A stretch of DNA of 64,000 nt from Couchioplanes caeruleus (GCF_003751945.1 NZ_RJKL01000001.1:1612001-1676000); one strand, 5' to 3'; numbered from the stretch's first letter, positions 14,357 through 23,925 are shown. Notes: generated by a model from the sequence alone, not told the origin. Made by a program: numbers and translations.

Positions 14357-17113
14357 ATGACCACCCTGTTCGGCAGGGCGCCCCTGCTCGCCGCCGTCGA
14401 GGCGCGCCTGATTTCAGGCGGGGGTGTGGCGCTGCACGGGCCGGAGGGCATCGGTAAGACCGCCCTGCTCGACGCCGTGGCTTCCGCGGCCACCGCGCGC
14501 GACGAACTGGTCGTGCGGTTACGGCCGGCGGCGGCCGAGCGGCTCCTTCCGTACGCGGGGATCGCCGATCTCGTGGCGCAGTTGCCGGCGACCGCCGTCG
14601 CCACCCTGCCCCCGGCCCACCGGGCGGCCCTGACGATGCTGCGTCAGGGCACCGCCCCGCGGACGGGCGCCCCGGCGCCGGCCCGCCGCCTGGTGCTGCC
14701 GAGCCTGCTCGCGCACTGCGCCCGGACGCGGCCGGTGCTGCTCGTGCTCGACGACGTGCAGTGGCTCGACGCGGAGTCGGCCGAGCTGGTGGGCTTCGCG
14801 ATGCGCCGGCGTCCCGGGCCGCGGGTCCGGGTGGTCGCGGCGCAGCGCCTCCCGGACGACGCGGGGCGGCACCGGGCCGCGCGGCTGTGCCCGGCCCCGG
14901 TGGCGGACCTGTCGGTGCCGCCGCTGAACGCCGACGATCTCACCGCGCTGCTCGAGGCGCGGGGACTGCCGTGCCGGGCAGCGGCCCGGCTGCACGAGGC
15001 CAGCGGCGGCAACCCGTTCCTGGCGCTGACGCTGGCCGCCGTGGCGCCCGGGCCGCCCTGGCGTCCGGCGGCGCTGCCCGAGGCGGCGCGGGACCTGCTG
15101 CGCCGCCGGGTCGCCGTCCTGTCGCCGCCGGTCGCCGCGACCCTGCTGGTGGCTGCACTGGCCACGGAACCGACACTCACGGTGCTGGTGCGCTCGGGCC
15201 ACGAGGACGCCGACCGGGATCTGCGGGTCGCCGCGGCCGCCGGAGTGGTGCGGACCGACGGGGAGACGATCCTGTTCACGCCGCCGGCGCTGGCCGACGT
15301 GCTCGCCGAGGACGCCGGCGCCGCCCGCCGGGCCGGGGTCCACGACGCGCTCGCCAACACGGCGCTGGACGAGACGATCGCCGTACGGCACCGGGCCCTG
15401 CGCAGCGGCCGCCCGGACGCGGACGTGGCCCGCGACCTGCTCGAGGCGGCCGAGCGGGCGCTGCGCCGCAATGCCGGGCGTACGGCCGCCGAGCTGTACC
15501 TGCTCGCCGCCGACCGCTGCCCGCGCAGCCTCGCCGCCGAGCGCTTCGACTGGCTCGTCGCCGCGGCGCGCACCGCCAGCGCCACGGGCGCCCCCGCGGT
15601 CGCCGGGCGGGCCGCGGAAGCCGTGCTGGCCGCCGCCGACGCACCGGCCGCCCACCGGGTCCAGGCCCGGATCGTGCTCCTGGACCTGGCCGGTCAGGCC
15701 CTCGGCGACATGGACGAGACGTTCGCCGGGGCGCTCAACGAGGCCGGCACCGACGCGACTCTGCTCGCGCCGGTGAAGCTGCGGCTCGCCTGGGCCGCGA
15801 TGCTAGGCGGTGCGGTGCGCACGGCCGGGATGTGCGCCGCCGAGTCGGCCCGCTCGGCCCGCGCGGCCGGCGATCCGACGACCGAGGCGATGGCGCTCAG
15901 CTCCCTCGCCCAGGTCCAGCGGCTGCGCGGCGATCCGCAGTGGACCGGCACCCTGCACCGGGCGCTGTCGTTGCCCGCGCCGCAGGTGCCGGGCCTGCTG
16001 CATCTGAGCCCGCGCTACCTGGCGGCACGCTTCGCCATGATGGACGACCGGCTGGACGAGGCCCGCGCCGAGCTGCTCACCCTGCTCGCCGTCGCCGAGC
16101 ACGACCGCGCCGGCGAGGCCCTGGTGGAGGTGTTGCGCAGCCTGTCCGAGGTGGCCACCAGGGCCGGCCGGTGCCGCGAGGCGCTGGGGTACGCCCACCG
16201 CGCCGTCGCCGCCGCCCAACAGGCCGGCATGAGTCCCGGCCCCACCTGGTACACCGCGGCCGTGGCCGAGCTGGCCGGAGGCAGCCTCGCCGCAGCCTCG
16301 GGGTACGCCCGGCGCGGCGTGCGCGCCTCGGAGCAGGAGGGCGACAGCCTGTATCTGCGCCGGAACCTGCACGCCCTGGGACAGGCGCAGCTCCGCGCCG
16401 GCGAGACCCGGGGCGGCGTCGCCACCCTGCGCCGGCTGAGCGGCCTCGGCGACGGCGCCGCGGACCCGATGATCGTGCGCTGGCAGGGCGACCTCGCGGG
16501 CGGCCTGGCCGCGCTCGGCGAGCACGACGAGGCCGCCGCGAACCTCGCCGAGGCGCGGGCCGCCGCGGCCCGCCTGGGGACCGCCCCGGGCCTGAACGGC
16601 TACCTCGACCGGGCGACCGCGGTGGTGCTCTCCGAGCGGGGCCAGGCCGACTCCGCGGTGCTGCTCTGCGCCGCCGCCGCGCAGCACTTCGCGGACCTGC
16701 GCCAGCCGCTCGAGCAGGCCCACGCCCTGCTGGTACAGGGTGGGGCGGAGCGGCGCCGCCGCCGGTACGCGGCCGCCCGCGCCGCCCTGGGCGCGGCGCT
16801 CGCCCTGTTCCTCGCCGCCGAGGCGAAGCCGTGGACCGAGCAGGCGCAGCGGGCGTTCGCGCATACCGAAGGAACCGCCGCACCCCCCACCGACCTGGGG
16901 CTGACCTCGACCGAGGCCCGCATCGCGGGACTCGTGCGCGACGGGGCCAGCAACCGCGAGATCGCCGGCCGCCTGTTCCTCAGCATCAAGACCGTGGAGG
17001 CGACCCTGACCAGGGTGTACCGCAAGCTCGGCGTCCGCTCGCGGACCCAGCTCTCCCAGCGGCTCCCGGCGACAAGGGTTTTCCCCGATTCGGTGACGAC
17101 CGTCGATGCATAG
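14357..17113 (+). CDS. LAL-family (large ATP-binding LuxR) transcriptional regulator
   Basis: About 918 aa from ATG 14357; an in-frame ATG at 14282 lies upstream of the predicted transcription start. The N-terminal STAND/AAA ATPase has Walker A GPEGIGKTALLD and Walker B RPVLLVLDDVQWLD. A long helical TPR-like middle follows, and the protein ends in a LuxR helix-turn-helix (LTSTEARIAGLVRDGASNREIAGRLFLSIKTVEATLTRVYRKLG). Family members activate secondary-metabolite or sugar operons in response to ligand and ATP. The next gene in the same direction is a secreted M4 protease, a possible target. Confidence 0.88.
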   Translation: MTTLFGRAPLLAAVEARLISGGGVALHGPEGIGKTALLDAVASAATARDELVVRLRPAAAERLLPYAGIADLVAQLPATAVATLPPAHRAALTMLRQGTAPRTGAPAPARRLVLPSLLAHCARTRPVLLVLDDVQWLDAESAELVGFAMRRRPGPRVRVVAAQRLPDDAGRHRAARLCPAPVADLSVPPLNADDLTALLEARGLPCRAAARLHEASGGNPFLALTLAAVAPGPPWRPAALPEAARDLLRRRVAVLSPPVAATLLVAALATEPTLTVLVRSGHEDADRDLRVAAAAGVVRTDGETILFTPPALADVLAEDAGAARRAGVHDALANTALDETIAVRHRALRSGRPDADVARDLLEAAERALRRNAGRTAAELYLLAADRCPRSLAAERFDWLVAAARTASATGAPAVAGRAAEAVLAAADAPAAHRVQARIVLLDLAGQALGDMDETFAGALNEAGTDATLLAPVKLRLAWAAMLGGAVRTAGMCAAESARSARAAGDPTTEAMALSSLAQVQRLRGDPQWTGTLHRALSLPAPQVPGLLHLSPRYLAARFAMMDDRLDEARAELLTLLAVAEHDRAGEALVEVLRSLSEVATRAGRCREALGYAHRAVAAAQQAGMSPGPTWYTAAVAELAGGSLAAASGYARRGVRASEQEGDSLYLRRNLHALGQAQLRAGETRGGVATLRRLSGLGDGAADPMIVRWQGDLAGGLAALGEHDEAAANLAEARAAAARLGTAPGLNGYLDRATAVVLSERGQADSAVLLCAAAAQHFADLRQPLEQAHALLVQGGAERRRRRYAAARAALGAALALFLAAEAKPWTEQAQRAFAHTEGTAAPPTDLGLTSTEARIAGLVRDGASNREIAGRLFLSIKTVEATLTRVYRKLGVRSRTQLSQRLPATRVFPDSVTTVDA

Positions 17114-17136
17114 CGTCACTGCTCAACAGCCTGGTT

Positions 17137-17154
17137 CCTCCCGACCCCGGGAGG
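17137..17154 (+). terminator. Short hairpin between regulator and protease genes
   Basis: CCTCCCG (17137-17143) and CGGGAGG (17148-17154) form a 7-bp stem with a 4-nt loop, 24 bp after the regulator stop. No T-tract follows. It could be a terminator or part of the protease 5' leader. Confidence 0.4.
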
Positions 17155-17194
17155 CCATCCAGGCCTCGCCCGGACCGGGTCGAGAGAAGGAGTG

Positions 17195-19426
17195 ATGAGC
17201 GTGGGACGCAGAAGACTCATCTCAGCATCGGCGGCGCTCGCCGCCGGGGCCGCGCTGACGCTGGCCGCGGCGCCGGCCTCGGCCCGACCCCAGCGGGCGC
17301 CCAGTCCGCCGTCCGGCCCCGAGCTGGCCGCGGCGGCCGCCGACCGGCTCGTGAACAGCGCCGGCACCGCGTCGCTGCTGCGCCGCTCCGACGGTGACAC
17401 GCTCCAGCGGACCGGCGTCGTGCAGGGCACCCGCGGGCTGCAGTATGTGACGTACGCGCGGACGTTCCGGGGCCTGCCGGTGGTCGGCGGCGACGTCGTG
17501 GTGACCACCGACGCGGCGGGCACGGTCAAGGACACCGCGGTCGCGCAGACCGCGCACATCGCGGTCGGCACCACCGCGACCGTCACCGCCGAGAAGGCGA
17601 CCGCGGCCGCCAAGGGCCGGCTGGCCTCGGTGGACAGCGCGGCGGCGCCGCAGCTCAAGGTGCTCGCCTGGGGCACGCCGAAGCTTGTGTACGAGGCCGT
17701 CGTCGAGGGCCGTACGGCGCAGCACACCCCCAGCAACCTGCACGTCTTCGTCGACGCGCACACCGGCAAGGTGGTCGACCAGGTCGACTACGTGCGCGCG
17801 GGCACCGGCAACGGCTACTACTACGGCAACGTCACGATCAACACCTCCGGCTCCGGCTCGTCGTTCTCGATGACCGACCCCGTCCGGACCGGCCTCAAGT
17901 GCGGCGGGCAGAACGGCAGCGCGTACACCGGCACCGACGACGCCTGGGGCAACGGCTCCGGGACGAATCTCGAGACCGCCTGCGTCGACGCGCTGTGGGG
18001 CGCCCAGCGCCAGGTCGACATGCTCGCCGCCTGGTTCAACCGCGGCAGCATCAACGGCAACGGCAACAACCCGCCGATCCGGGTCGGGCTGAACGACGTC
18101 AACGCGTACTGGAACGGGTCCTTCACGAACTTCGGCCACAACCAGGCCAACACCCGCCAGGCCACGCCGATCGACGTGGTGGCGCACGAGATGGGTCACG
18201 CGATCTTCCAGTACACGCCGGGCGGTGCCGGCGGCGGCAACGAGAACGGCGGCATCAACGAGGCCACCGGCGACATCTTCGGCGCCCTGACCGAGGCGTA
18301 CGCCAACAGCCCGCTCGACCCGCCGGACTACCAGGTCGGTGAGGAGGTCGACCTGGTCGGCGACGGCCCGATCCGCTACATGTACAACCCGTCCCTGGCC
18401 GGCGACCCCAACTGCTGGTCCACCGCGATCCCGTCGACCGAGGTGCACGCCGCGGCGGGCCCGTTGAACCACTGGTTCTACCTGGTCGCCGAGGGCTCGG
18501 CGCCGAGCAACGGCCAGCCCTCCAGCCCGACCTGCAACTCGTCGACGGTCACCGGCATCACCATCCGCAAGGCCGGCGAGATCTACTACAACGCCCTGCA
18601 GGCCAAGACCTCCACCTGGCGGTACGCCAACATCCGTACGGCGTCGCTCACCGCCGCGAAGAACCTCTACCCGAACAGTTGCACCGAGTTCAACACCGTG
18701 AAGGCGGCCTGGAACGCGATCAGCGTCCCCGCGCAGACCGGCGAGTCGACCTGCACGGGCACCCCGGGCAACGACTTCTCGATCTCGGCCTCCCCGGCCT
18801 CGGGCAGCGTCACCGCGGGCTCGGCGGCCACCACCACCATCGCCACCGCCACCACGTCCGGCTCGGCGCAGACCGTCGCGCTGAGCGCCTCGGGCCTGCC
18901 CAGCGGCGCCACCGCGACGTTCAACCCGGCGTCGGTGACCTCGGGGGCCTCCTCCACGCTGACGATCTCGACCAGCGCGTCGACCCCCTCGGGCAGCTAC
19001 CCGATCACGGTGACCGGCACCGGCTCGGCCACCCACTCGGTCACGTACACGCTGAACGTGACCGGCGGACCCGGCGGCAACTGTACCGGGAGCAACGGCA
19101 CCGACGTCACCATCCCGGACGCCGGCGCGGCGGTGACCAGCACGATCACGATCAGCGGCTGCGGGCGCAACGCGTCGGCGACCTCCACGGTGGCGGTGAA
19201 CATCGTCCACACCTACCGCGGTGACCTGGTGATCGACCTGGTCGCGCCGGACGGCACGGCCTACCGGCTGAAGAACAGCAGCCTCACCGACAGCGCCGAC
19301 AACGTCGACGCCACCTACACGGCCAACCTGTCGGGCGAGGCCGGCAACGGCGCCTGGAAGCTGCAGGTCCGCGACGTGTACAGCGCGGACACCGGCTACC
19401 TCAACACCGGAACCCTGACCCTCTGA
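17195..19426 (+). CDS. Secreted M4-family (thermolysin-like) metalloprotease with C-terminal P domain
   Basis: About 743 aa. AAGGAG (17187-17192) suits the GTG at 17201 better than the ATG at 17195; both are in frame. A Sec signal (LISASAALAAGAALTLAAAPASA) is followed by an FTP/PepSY-like propeptide to about residue 205. The peptidase_M4 domain has zinc site HEMGH near residue 331, third ligand in GINEATGD near 355, and HAAAGPLNHWFY near the catalytic His. An Ig-like Ser/Thr/Gly-rich domain spans about 520-625. A proprotein-convertase P domain (DVTIPDAGAAVTSTITI; HTYRGDLVIDLVAPDGTAY) ends the protein. It should be an extracellular neutral protease. Confidence 0.93.
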   Translation: MSVGRRRLISASAALAAGAALTLAAAPASARPQRAPSPPSGPELAAAAADRLVNSAGTASLLRRSDGDTLQRTGVVQGTRGLQYVTYARTFRGLPVVGGDVVVTTDAAGTVKDTAVAQTAHIAVGTTATVTAEKATAAAKGRLASVDSAAAPQLKVLAWGTPKLVYEAVVEGRTAQHTPSNLHVFVDAHTGKVVDQVDYVRAGTGNGYYYGNVTINTSGSGSSFSMTDPVRTGLKCGGQNGSAYTGTDDAWGNGSGTNLETACVDALWGAQRQVDMLAAWFNRGSINGNGNNPPIRVGLNDVNAYWNGSFTNFGHNQANTRQATPIDVVAHEMGHAIFQYTPGGAGGGNENGGINEATGDIFGALTEAYANSPLDPPDYQVGEEVDLVGDGPIRYMYNPSLAGDPNCWSTAIPSTEVHAAAGPLNHWFYLVAEGSAPSNGQPSSPTCNSSTVTGITIRKAGEIYYNALQAKTSTWRYANIRTASLTAAKNLYPNSCTEFNTVKAAWNAISVPAQTGESTCTGTPGNDFSISASPASGSVTAGSAATTTIATATTSGSAQTVALSASGLPSGATATFNPASVTSGASSTLTISTSASTPSGSYPITVTGTGSATHSVTYTLNVTGGPGGNCTGSNGTDVTIPDAGAAVTSTITISGCGRNASATSTVAVNIVHTYRGDLVIDLVAPDGTAYRLKNSSLTDSADNVDATYTANLSGEAGNGAWKLQVRDVYSADTGYLNTGTLTL

Positions 19427-19443
19427 TCCGGCGGGACGAGCGT

Positions 19444-19474
19444 GACCCGGGCTGCCGATCCGGCGGCCCGGGTC
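19444..19474. terminator. Bidirectional terminator between convergent genes
   Basis: GACCCGGGC (19444-19452) pairs perfectly with GCCCGGGTC (19466-19474). The stem continues inside through a G-U pair and GCCG/CGGC to a 3-nt ATC loop, giving about 14 bp. It fills the gap between the protease stop (19426) and the convergent DUF2795 stop (19475). Confidence 0.75.
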
Positions 19475-19852
19475 TCATTGCGGTGCGCGCTCCGCCGGTC
19501 CCCGGCCGAGGGCCGCCCAGATCTCGGTGACGGTGTGGAAGACGACGCCCTCCGGCAACCTGTCCAGATCCGCGAGCACGTCGGTCGGAGCCCCGAGCGT
19601 CTCGGCTCCCCGCCGGATCGCCTCCCGGTCGCCCGGCATGCTGGACAAGCCGATGTACCGACCGAAGCGGCTGAGGTCCGCGTGGTCATCCATGGCCTGC
19701 ATCCGGCTCGCCTCGGGCTGGTCCTCGCCCGCGGGCTCGGCGGTCTTCCACTCCTCGGCCCGGCCGCCGGCCACGCCCTGGACGATGCCGCGAACCTCCT
19801 GCTCCATCTCTTCGTCGAGACGGGGCCCGTGTTTGCTGCTCACTCGTTCCAT
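19475..19852 (-). CDS. DUF2795-domain protein
   Basis: A 125-aa hydrophilic protein. The C-terminal half (ADLSRFGRYIGLSSMPGDREAIRRGAE, then APTDVLADLDRLPEGVVFHTVTEIWAALG) matches the DUF2795 pattern of short actinobacterial proteins in which a helical unit ends with V.E.W.AL. The N-terminus is charged. No enzymatic motif is visible and the function is unknown. It converges with the protease gene over a strong shared terminator. No clear ribosome binding site precedes the ATG; a GTG at 19843 is an alternative start. Confidence 0.7.
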   Translation of the reverse strand: MERVSSKHGPRLDEEMEQEVRGIVQGVAGGRAEEWKTAEPAGEDQPEASRMQAMDDHADLSRFGRYIGLSSMPGDREAIRRGAETLGAPTDVLADLDRLPEGVVFHTVTEIWAALGRGPAERAPQ

Positions 19853-19978
19853 GATTGCCGAGTGCCCCGGGCAAGCTGGGGTAAACCGGTCAGGACGGGC
19901 AGTCCGTCAACACGACCGCGGCCGGCGAGAAGCCGCCGGACGTGGGTAGGCAGCATGCCCGAACTGAGAGGCGATGTG

Positions 19979-21103
19979 ATGAATCTGAGTTTTCTCCGGC
20001 CGCTCTACGACCGGCCCGGGTCCTGGGTCTCCGTGTACCTGGACGCGACCCGGGCGAGCGAGAACGCCGATCACGAAGTAGCGCTGCGCTGGCAGGCACT
20101 GCGCGACAAACTGCTCGACCAGGGCGCGGACCCGGCGACCGTGGACGCCGTCGGTGCCGCCGTCGCACAACACCCGTACCAGCCGGGACGGTACGGGCTG
20201 GCGATCTTCGCCAACGCCGGCGAGGTCGTCCTGCTGGAGACCCTGTCCGCTCCCCCGGCCACCGACGAGGCCCACCACGGCCCCCTGCCGCACGCCATGC
20301 CACTGCTCGCCCAGCGCGGCGAGGACGTGCCGTACGTCCGGGTGCTCGCCGACCGCACCGGAGCCGAGCTCGAAGGCCTGTCCGTCGGCGGCGCACCGCG
20401 CCGGCGAACGGTCACCGGCAACGAGACCTTCCCGCTCCGGAAGGTGCACCCCGGCGGCTGGTCGCACCGGCACCACCAGATGGCCGTGGAGGAGGCGTGG
20501 AAGCGCAACGCCTCCGACGTGGCGGCGGCTGCCGTCGATCTTGCCGAGTCCGTCGGCGCCGAGGTCATCGTGGTCGGCGGCGACGTGCGGGCGGTACAGA
20601 ACTTCACCGACCGGCTGCCCCGCCGCTGGCAGGACCGGGTGGTATCCACCGACGCCGGGTCGCGGCACGCCGGCGCCGACGAGGAAGCCCTCGACGACGT
20701 CACCATCCAGGCGATCGCCGAGGTGGCGGAGCGCCACGTCCGCGAGGCCGTCGACCGCTACGGCGCCCAGCGCGGCGCCGACGAGGCCGGCACCGGGCTG
20801 GCCGACGTGGTCACCCGGTTGCAGCGCGGACAGGTCGACACGGTCCTGCTGGTCAACGACTCGTCCTCCACCGACATGCTGTGGATCGCTCCGGACGACC
20901 CCACGCTCATCGCGGTCGACGAACGTCTGCTGCGCGAGTCCGGCGTCGACACACCCCAGCGGGTCCGCGCGGACGCCGCCCTCGTCCGGGCGACAGCCGG
21001 CACCGACGCGAACCTCGTCCTGGTCGGTCCCGGTGAAGCGGCGCTGGAGCACGGCATCGGCGCTGTGCTGCGCTACGCGGACGCGAGCACCGCGGCATCC
21101 TGA
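19979..21103 (+). CDS. baeRF2/Vms1-like release-factor-fold protein
   Basis: About 374 aa from ATG 19979 (GAGAGG 7 nt upstream; ATG 19955 is an in-frame alternative). The N-terminus LRPLYDRPGSWVSVYLDAT resembles mycobacterial Rv2629 and the bacterial archaeo-eukaryotic-release-factor (baeRF2) family. Later blocks fit the same fold: GRYGLAIFANAGEVVLLE, PLHAMPLLAQRGEDVPYVRVLADRTGAEL-like text, HHQMAVEEAWKRNA, and GAEVIVVGGDVRAVQNFTDRLP. Relatives are proposed peptidyl-tRNA hydrolases or ribosome-rescue and stress proteins. The catalytic GGQ of classical release factors is not visible, so activity is uncertain. Confidence 0.75.
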   Translation: MNLSFLRPLYDRPGSWVSVYLDATRASENADHEVALRWQALRDKLLDQGADPATVDAVGAAVAQHPYQPGRYGLAIFANAGEVVLLETLSAPPATDEAHHGPLPHAMPLLAQRGEDVPYVRVLADRTGAELEGLSVGGAPRRRTVTGNETFPLRKVHPGGWSHRHHQMAVEEAWKRNASDVAAAAVDLAESVGAEVIVVGGDVRAVQNFTDRLPRRWQDRVVSTDAGSRHAGADEEALDDVTIQAIAEVAERHVREAVDRYGAQRGADEAGTGLADVVTRLQRGQVDTVLLVNDSSSTDMLWIAPDDPTLIAVDERLLRESGVDTPQRVRADAALVRATAGTDANLVLVGPGEAALEHGIGAVLRYADASTAAS

Positions 21104-21159
21104 CGATCGGTCGTGCCCGGACGGCCTTCGCCGTCCGGGGCATGGCGGTCGGCCGATCG
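21104..21159 (+). terminator. Nested hairpin after the baeRF gene
   Basis: CCCGGACGGC (21116-21125), loop CTTC, GCCGTCCGGG (21130-21139) is a perfect 10-bp stem. It is enclosed by a second pair, CGATCGG (21104-21110) and CCGATCG (21153-21159). It begins immediately after the stop codon and should terminate transcription before the anti-sigma module. Confidence 0.75.
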
Positions 21160-21225
21160 GTGCCTCCCCCCGGCGACGTCCGGGGCGTAGCGTGAAGAAC
21201 CGGACATGCGGAGAGGGGCGCGCGC

Positions 21226-21546
21226 GTGCAAACAGTCTCGGTGGACACGAGCGTCGAGGGCCGGCTGGACGTGGTGCTGCGGGGAGAGCTGGACTTCACC
21301 AACGCCTCGCAGGTCGCCAAGGTGGTGAAGGAAGCGATCACCGGTGGCCGGCCACCTGCGGTACGCGTGCACCTGGCAGAGGTCACCTTTCTGGATTCCT
21401 CCGGCATCGGTCTCCTGGTGCGTGCCATGAAGGCTGCCGACGAGGTCGGCGCCGACTTCCGCGTCGAGAATCCCACCGACAAAGTTCTCGATCAGCTGCG
21501 GATGTCCGGCCTGCTGGAGGCGTTCGGCCTACCCCAGACCGAGTAG
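21226..21546 (+). CDS. STAS-domain anti-sigma factor antagonist (RsbV/SpoIIAA-like)
   Basis: A 106-aa single STAS domain from GTG 21226: VEGRLDVVLRGELDFTNASQV, then RPPAVRVHLAEVTFLDSSGIGLLVRAMKAA. The DSSG block holds the conserved Ser that the partner kinase phosphorylates. Unphosphorylated protein binds the anti-sigma kinase and frees its sigma factor. It heads a module with a SpoIIE-type phosphatase 13 bp downstream and an HATPase kinase that overlaps the phosphatase gene, so all three parts of a partner switch are together. No sigma gene is visible nearby. Confidence 0.9.
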   Translation: MQTVSVDTSVEGRLDVVLRGELDFTNASQVAKVVKEAITGGRPPAVRVHLAEVTFLDSSGIGLLVRAMKAADEVGADFRVENPTDKVLDQLRMSGLLEAFGLPQTE

Positions 21547-21559
21547 AGAGAGGCCGGGC

Positions 21560-23464
21560 ATGTCAGCGGACGGACATCAGGGGTACCTGCAGCGCCTGGC
21601 CGACCTGGAGGCGCAGATCGGCAGTGCCCGGCTGAGTCCCGCCGTGGTCTGCGAGCGGGCCGCGGGAATGCTCGCCGGGCGGATCGGCTGCCGCATCGAC
21701 GAGGCCCACGCCCACATGCGGACCCTCGCCGGTCAGCAGGACAAGGACCTCGGGACCGTGGCAGCCGGAATCATCTCCGTCCTGGAGACCCGCCAGGCGA
21801 CGCCGTCCCGGCGGCTACGCCGCAGCGCCGAGGAAGTGCTGCGGGTGGCACGTCAGCCGCCGACGCCACGTCCGCGGCACCGGACAGAGGTGTCTTCCGA
21901 CGACGCGGCGCCCGGTTGGGCCGCCATCGTGCAACAGGCCCTGGACGCCATGCCGGGCAATCACATCGTGCTCGTCCCCATGCACGATGATGCCGGCCTG
22001 CTCGTCGACTACCGGCTCGTCGCGGTGAGCCGCACCCTGGTGGACCTGTCCGGCAACACCGGCTCGCGGCTGATCGGCCGGCGGGTGAGCGAGACGTATC
22101 CGACGATCGTCGGTGGGCCCGTGTGGCAGGCGTGGGCCGACGTCCTCGCCGACGGCCGGCAACGCCGGGTCGGTCCCTTCCCCTATGTCCACAGCGACGA
22201 CGGGAAGTCCTCCGAACATCTGTTGTCCGCACGGGTGCACCCGTGCGGAACGGGCCTGCTGAACTCCTGGGTCCGCTTCGACGAGCAGACTCGCCTCGCC
22301 GAGCGCATCGCACAGACCGAACGGCTGGGCAACCTCGGCTGGGGCGAGTGGGACCTGGTCACCGACGCGACCGTGTGGTCCGACGAGCTGTACCGGATCT
22401 ACGAACGAGATCCCGCCGACGGTCCCCTACCCCGGGAGGAGTCGGAGGCCCTCGGCCTGCCCGAGGACGAGCCGCTGCGCCGGCAGGCCGCGGAGGCCTT
22501 CGGCCGCGGTGAGACGGTCGATCTCACCGCCCGCACCAGGATCAATGGCAAGGTCAAACACCTGCGAGCGGTGATCGACGCGGTCCGCGACATCGACGGC
22601 AGGCCGGTCAAGATCTACGGGATCATCCAGGACGTCACGGCTCGGGAGACGAGCCGCCTCAAGCTCGCCGAGGTGCAGGAGGAACTGCGTACGCAGCAGC
22701 AGAACCTCCTCGCCGAGCACCGCCTGGCCGCTCGCCTTCAGCACATCGTCCTGCCGATCCCGGACGGCCCCATCGAGCTCCACGGGCTCCGGGCGGCGGT
22801 TCGCTACCTGCCGGCCGAGCAGGCCAGCCGGGTCGGCGGTGACTGGTACCACGCGGCGGCGGCAGGGGACGGCAGCATCGTCCTGGCCGTGGGCGACGTC
22901 GCCGGGCACGGCCTGCAGGCCGCCGCCACCATGGCCCAGCTGCGCCACGCCCTCGCCGCCCTGGCCGTCACGACCACGTCCGACCCGGCCGATCTTCTGA
23001 CCCACCTCAACAGACTGCTCTACGCCGCGGATGCCGAGACCGGCACCGCCGCGATCGCGCGCTTCGACCCGGCCACCCAGGACCTCGCCTGGGCGCGGGC
23101 CGGGCACCCCGCGCCACTGCTCGCCCGGGCGGGAACCGTCACCGAGCTGTCCGACCGGCCCGGGCCGCTGCTCGGCGCCATCCTGGGCGCGGCGTACGCC
23201 ACGTCCACCACCCGCCTGGATCTCGGCGACGTCCTGCTGCTCTACACCGACGGTCTCGTCGAGCACCGCTCGCGCACGCTCGACGAGGGCCTGGCCCCCG
23301 TCCTCACCGTCCTCGGGCGGGTCACCGCCGAACCCGGCCCCCCATCACTGGAGGCACTGCTCGGCGCCCTACGCCGGGCCAACCCCGACGACGACACCTG
23401 CATCCTCGCCGCCCACCGGCACGCCGGGGGTCCGGAATCGGATCCGGGAACCCGCCGTGGCTGA
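21560..23464 (+). CDS. ANTAR-PAS-SpoIIE (PP2C) sensor phosphatase, RsbU-like
   Basis: A 634-aa protein. Residues 1-80 form an ANTAR-like RNA-binding helical unit (LSPAVVCERAAGMLAGRIGCRIDEAHAHMRTLA). Two PAS-like sensor regions follow: about 110-245 and 250-380 (GWGEWDLVTDATVWSDELYRIY and IYGIIQDVTARE). A coiled segment leads to a SpoIIE/PP2C phosphatase (about 400-625) with VGGDWYHA, VLAVGDVAGHGLQAA, AGHPAPLLA, LLLYTDGLVEHR and NPDDDTCIL, including the metal-binding Asp residues. It should dephosphorylate the upstream STAS protein in response to a PAS ligand. Its stop overlaps the start of the kinase gene. Confidence 0.9.
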   Translation: MSADGHQGYLQRLADLEAQIGSARLSPAVVCERAAGMLAGRIGCRIDEAHAHMRTLAGQQDKDLGTVAAGIISVLETRQATPSRRLRRSAEEVLRVARQPPTPRPRHRTEVSSDDAAPGWAAIVQQALDAMPGNHIVLVPMHDDAGLLVDYRLVAVSRTLVDLSGNTGSRLIGRRVSETYPTIVGGPVWQAWADVLADGRQRRVGPFPYVHSDDGKSSEHLLSARVHPCGTGLLNSWVRFDEQTRLAERIAQTERLGNLGWGEWDLVTDATVWSDELYRIYERDPADGPLPREESEALGLPEDEPLRRQAAEAFGRGETVDLTARTRINGKVKHLRAVIDAVRDIDGRPVKIYGIIQDVTARETSRLKLAEVQEELRTQQQNLLAEHRLAARLQHIVLPIPDGPIELHGLRAAVRYLPAEQASRVGGDWYHAAAAGDGSIVLAVGDVAGHGLQAAATMAQLRHALAALAVTTTSDPADLLTHLNRLLYAADAETGTAAIARFDPATQDLAWARAGHPAPLLARAGTVTELSDRPGPLLGAILGAAYATSTTRLDLGDVLLLYTDGLVEHRSRTLDEGLAPVLTVLGRVTAEPGPPSLEALLGALRRANPDDDTCILAAHRHAGGPESDPGTRRG

Positions 23465-23873
23465 CCCGTCCGAAACGCACACCCCGAGGCGGACGCATCC
23501 GCTGACCCGGGACTTCGACCTGGCCACGCTGGTCGCCCTCCGCCACGAGGTGCAGCAATGGGCACAGCGCAACGGCCTGACCGACCTGGCCCTCTACCGG
23601 TTCGTGGTTGCCGTCAACGAGATCACCACGAACGCCGTACGCCACGGCGGAGGTCGGGGCCGCATCGAGCTGTGGCGCGCCGGCGACCGCTTGCACTGCC
23701 GGGTCAGCGACCAGGGCACCGGCCTGCCCGCCGACCGGCACCGGCCCGCCCGCCCCGGCCCGCAAGCCGTCGGCGGACGGGGACTGTGGCTGGCCAGCGC
23801 CGGCATCGATGACCTCACCATCGACACCGGCAGGCACGGCACGAAGATAACCCTCTCCTGCCTCGCCTCCTAG
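23457..23873 (+). CDS. HATPase anti-sigma serine kinase (RsbW/SpoIIAB-like)
   Basis: About 138 aa from GTG 23457, inside the last codons of the phosphatase gene. The ATP-binding fold shows the N box (FVVAVNEITTNAVRHGG), G1 (RVSDQGTGLP) and G2 (AVGGRGLWLASAGIDDL). Such kinases bind and inhibit a sigma factor and phosphorylate the STAS antagonist. With the two preceding genes it completes a partner-switching operon. It lacks extra domains, so specificity cannot be read. Confidence 0.88.
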   Translation: MADPSETHTPRRTHPLTRDFDLATLVALRHEVQQWAQRNGLTDLALYRFVVAVNEITTNAVRHGGGRGRIELWRAGDRLHCRVSDQGTGLPADRHRPARPGPQAVGGRGLWLASAGIDDLTIDTGRHGTKITLSCLAS

Positions 23874-23925
23874 CAGCCGGGCCCACGACGGTGCCGGCCG
23901 AGAGCGCGTCCGGGACGTCAGGAGC

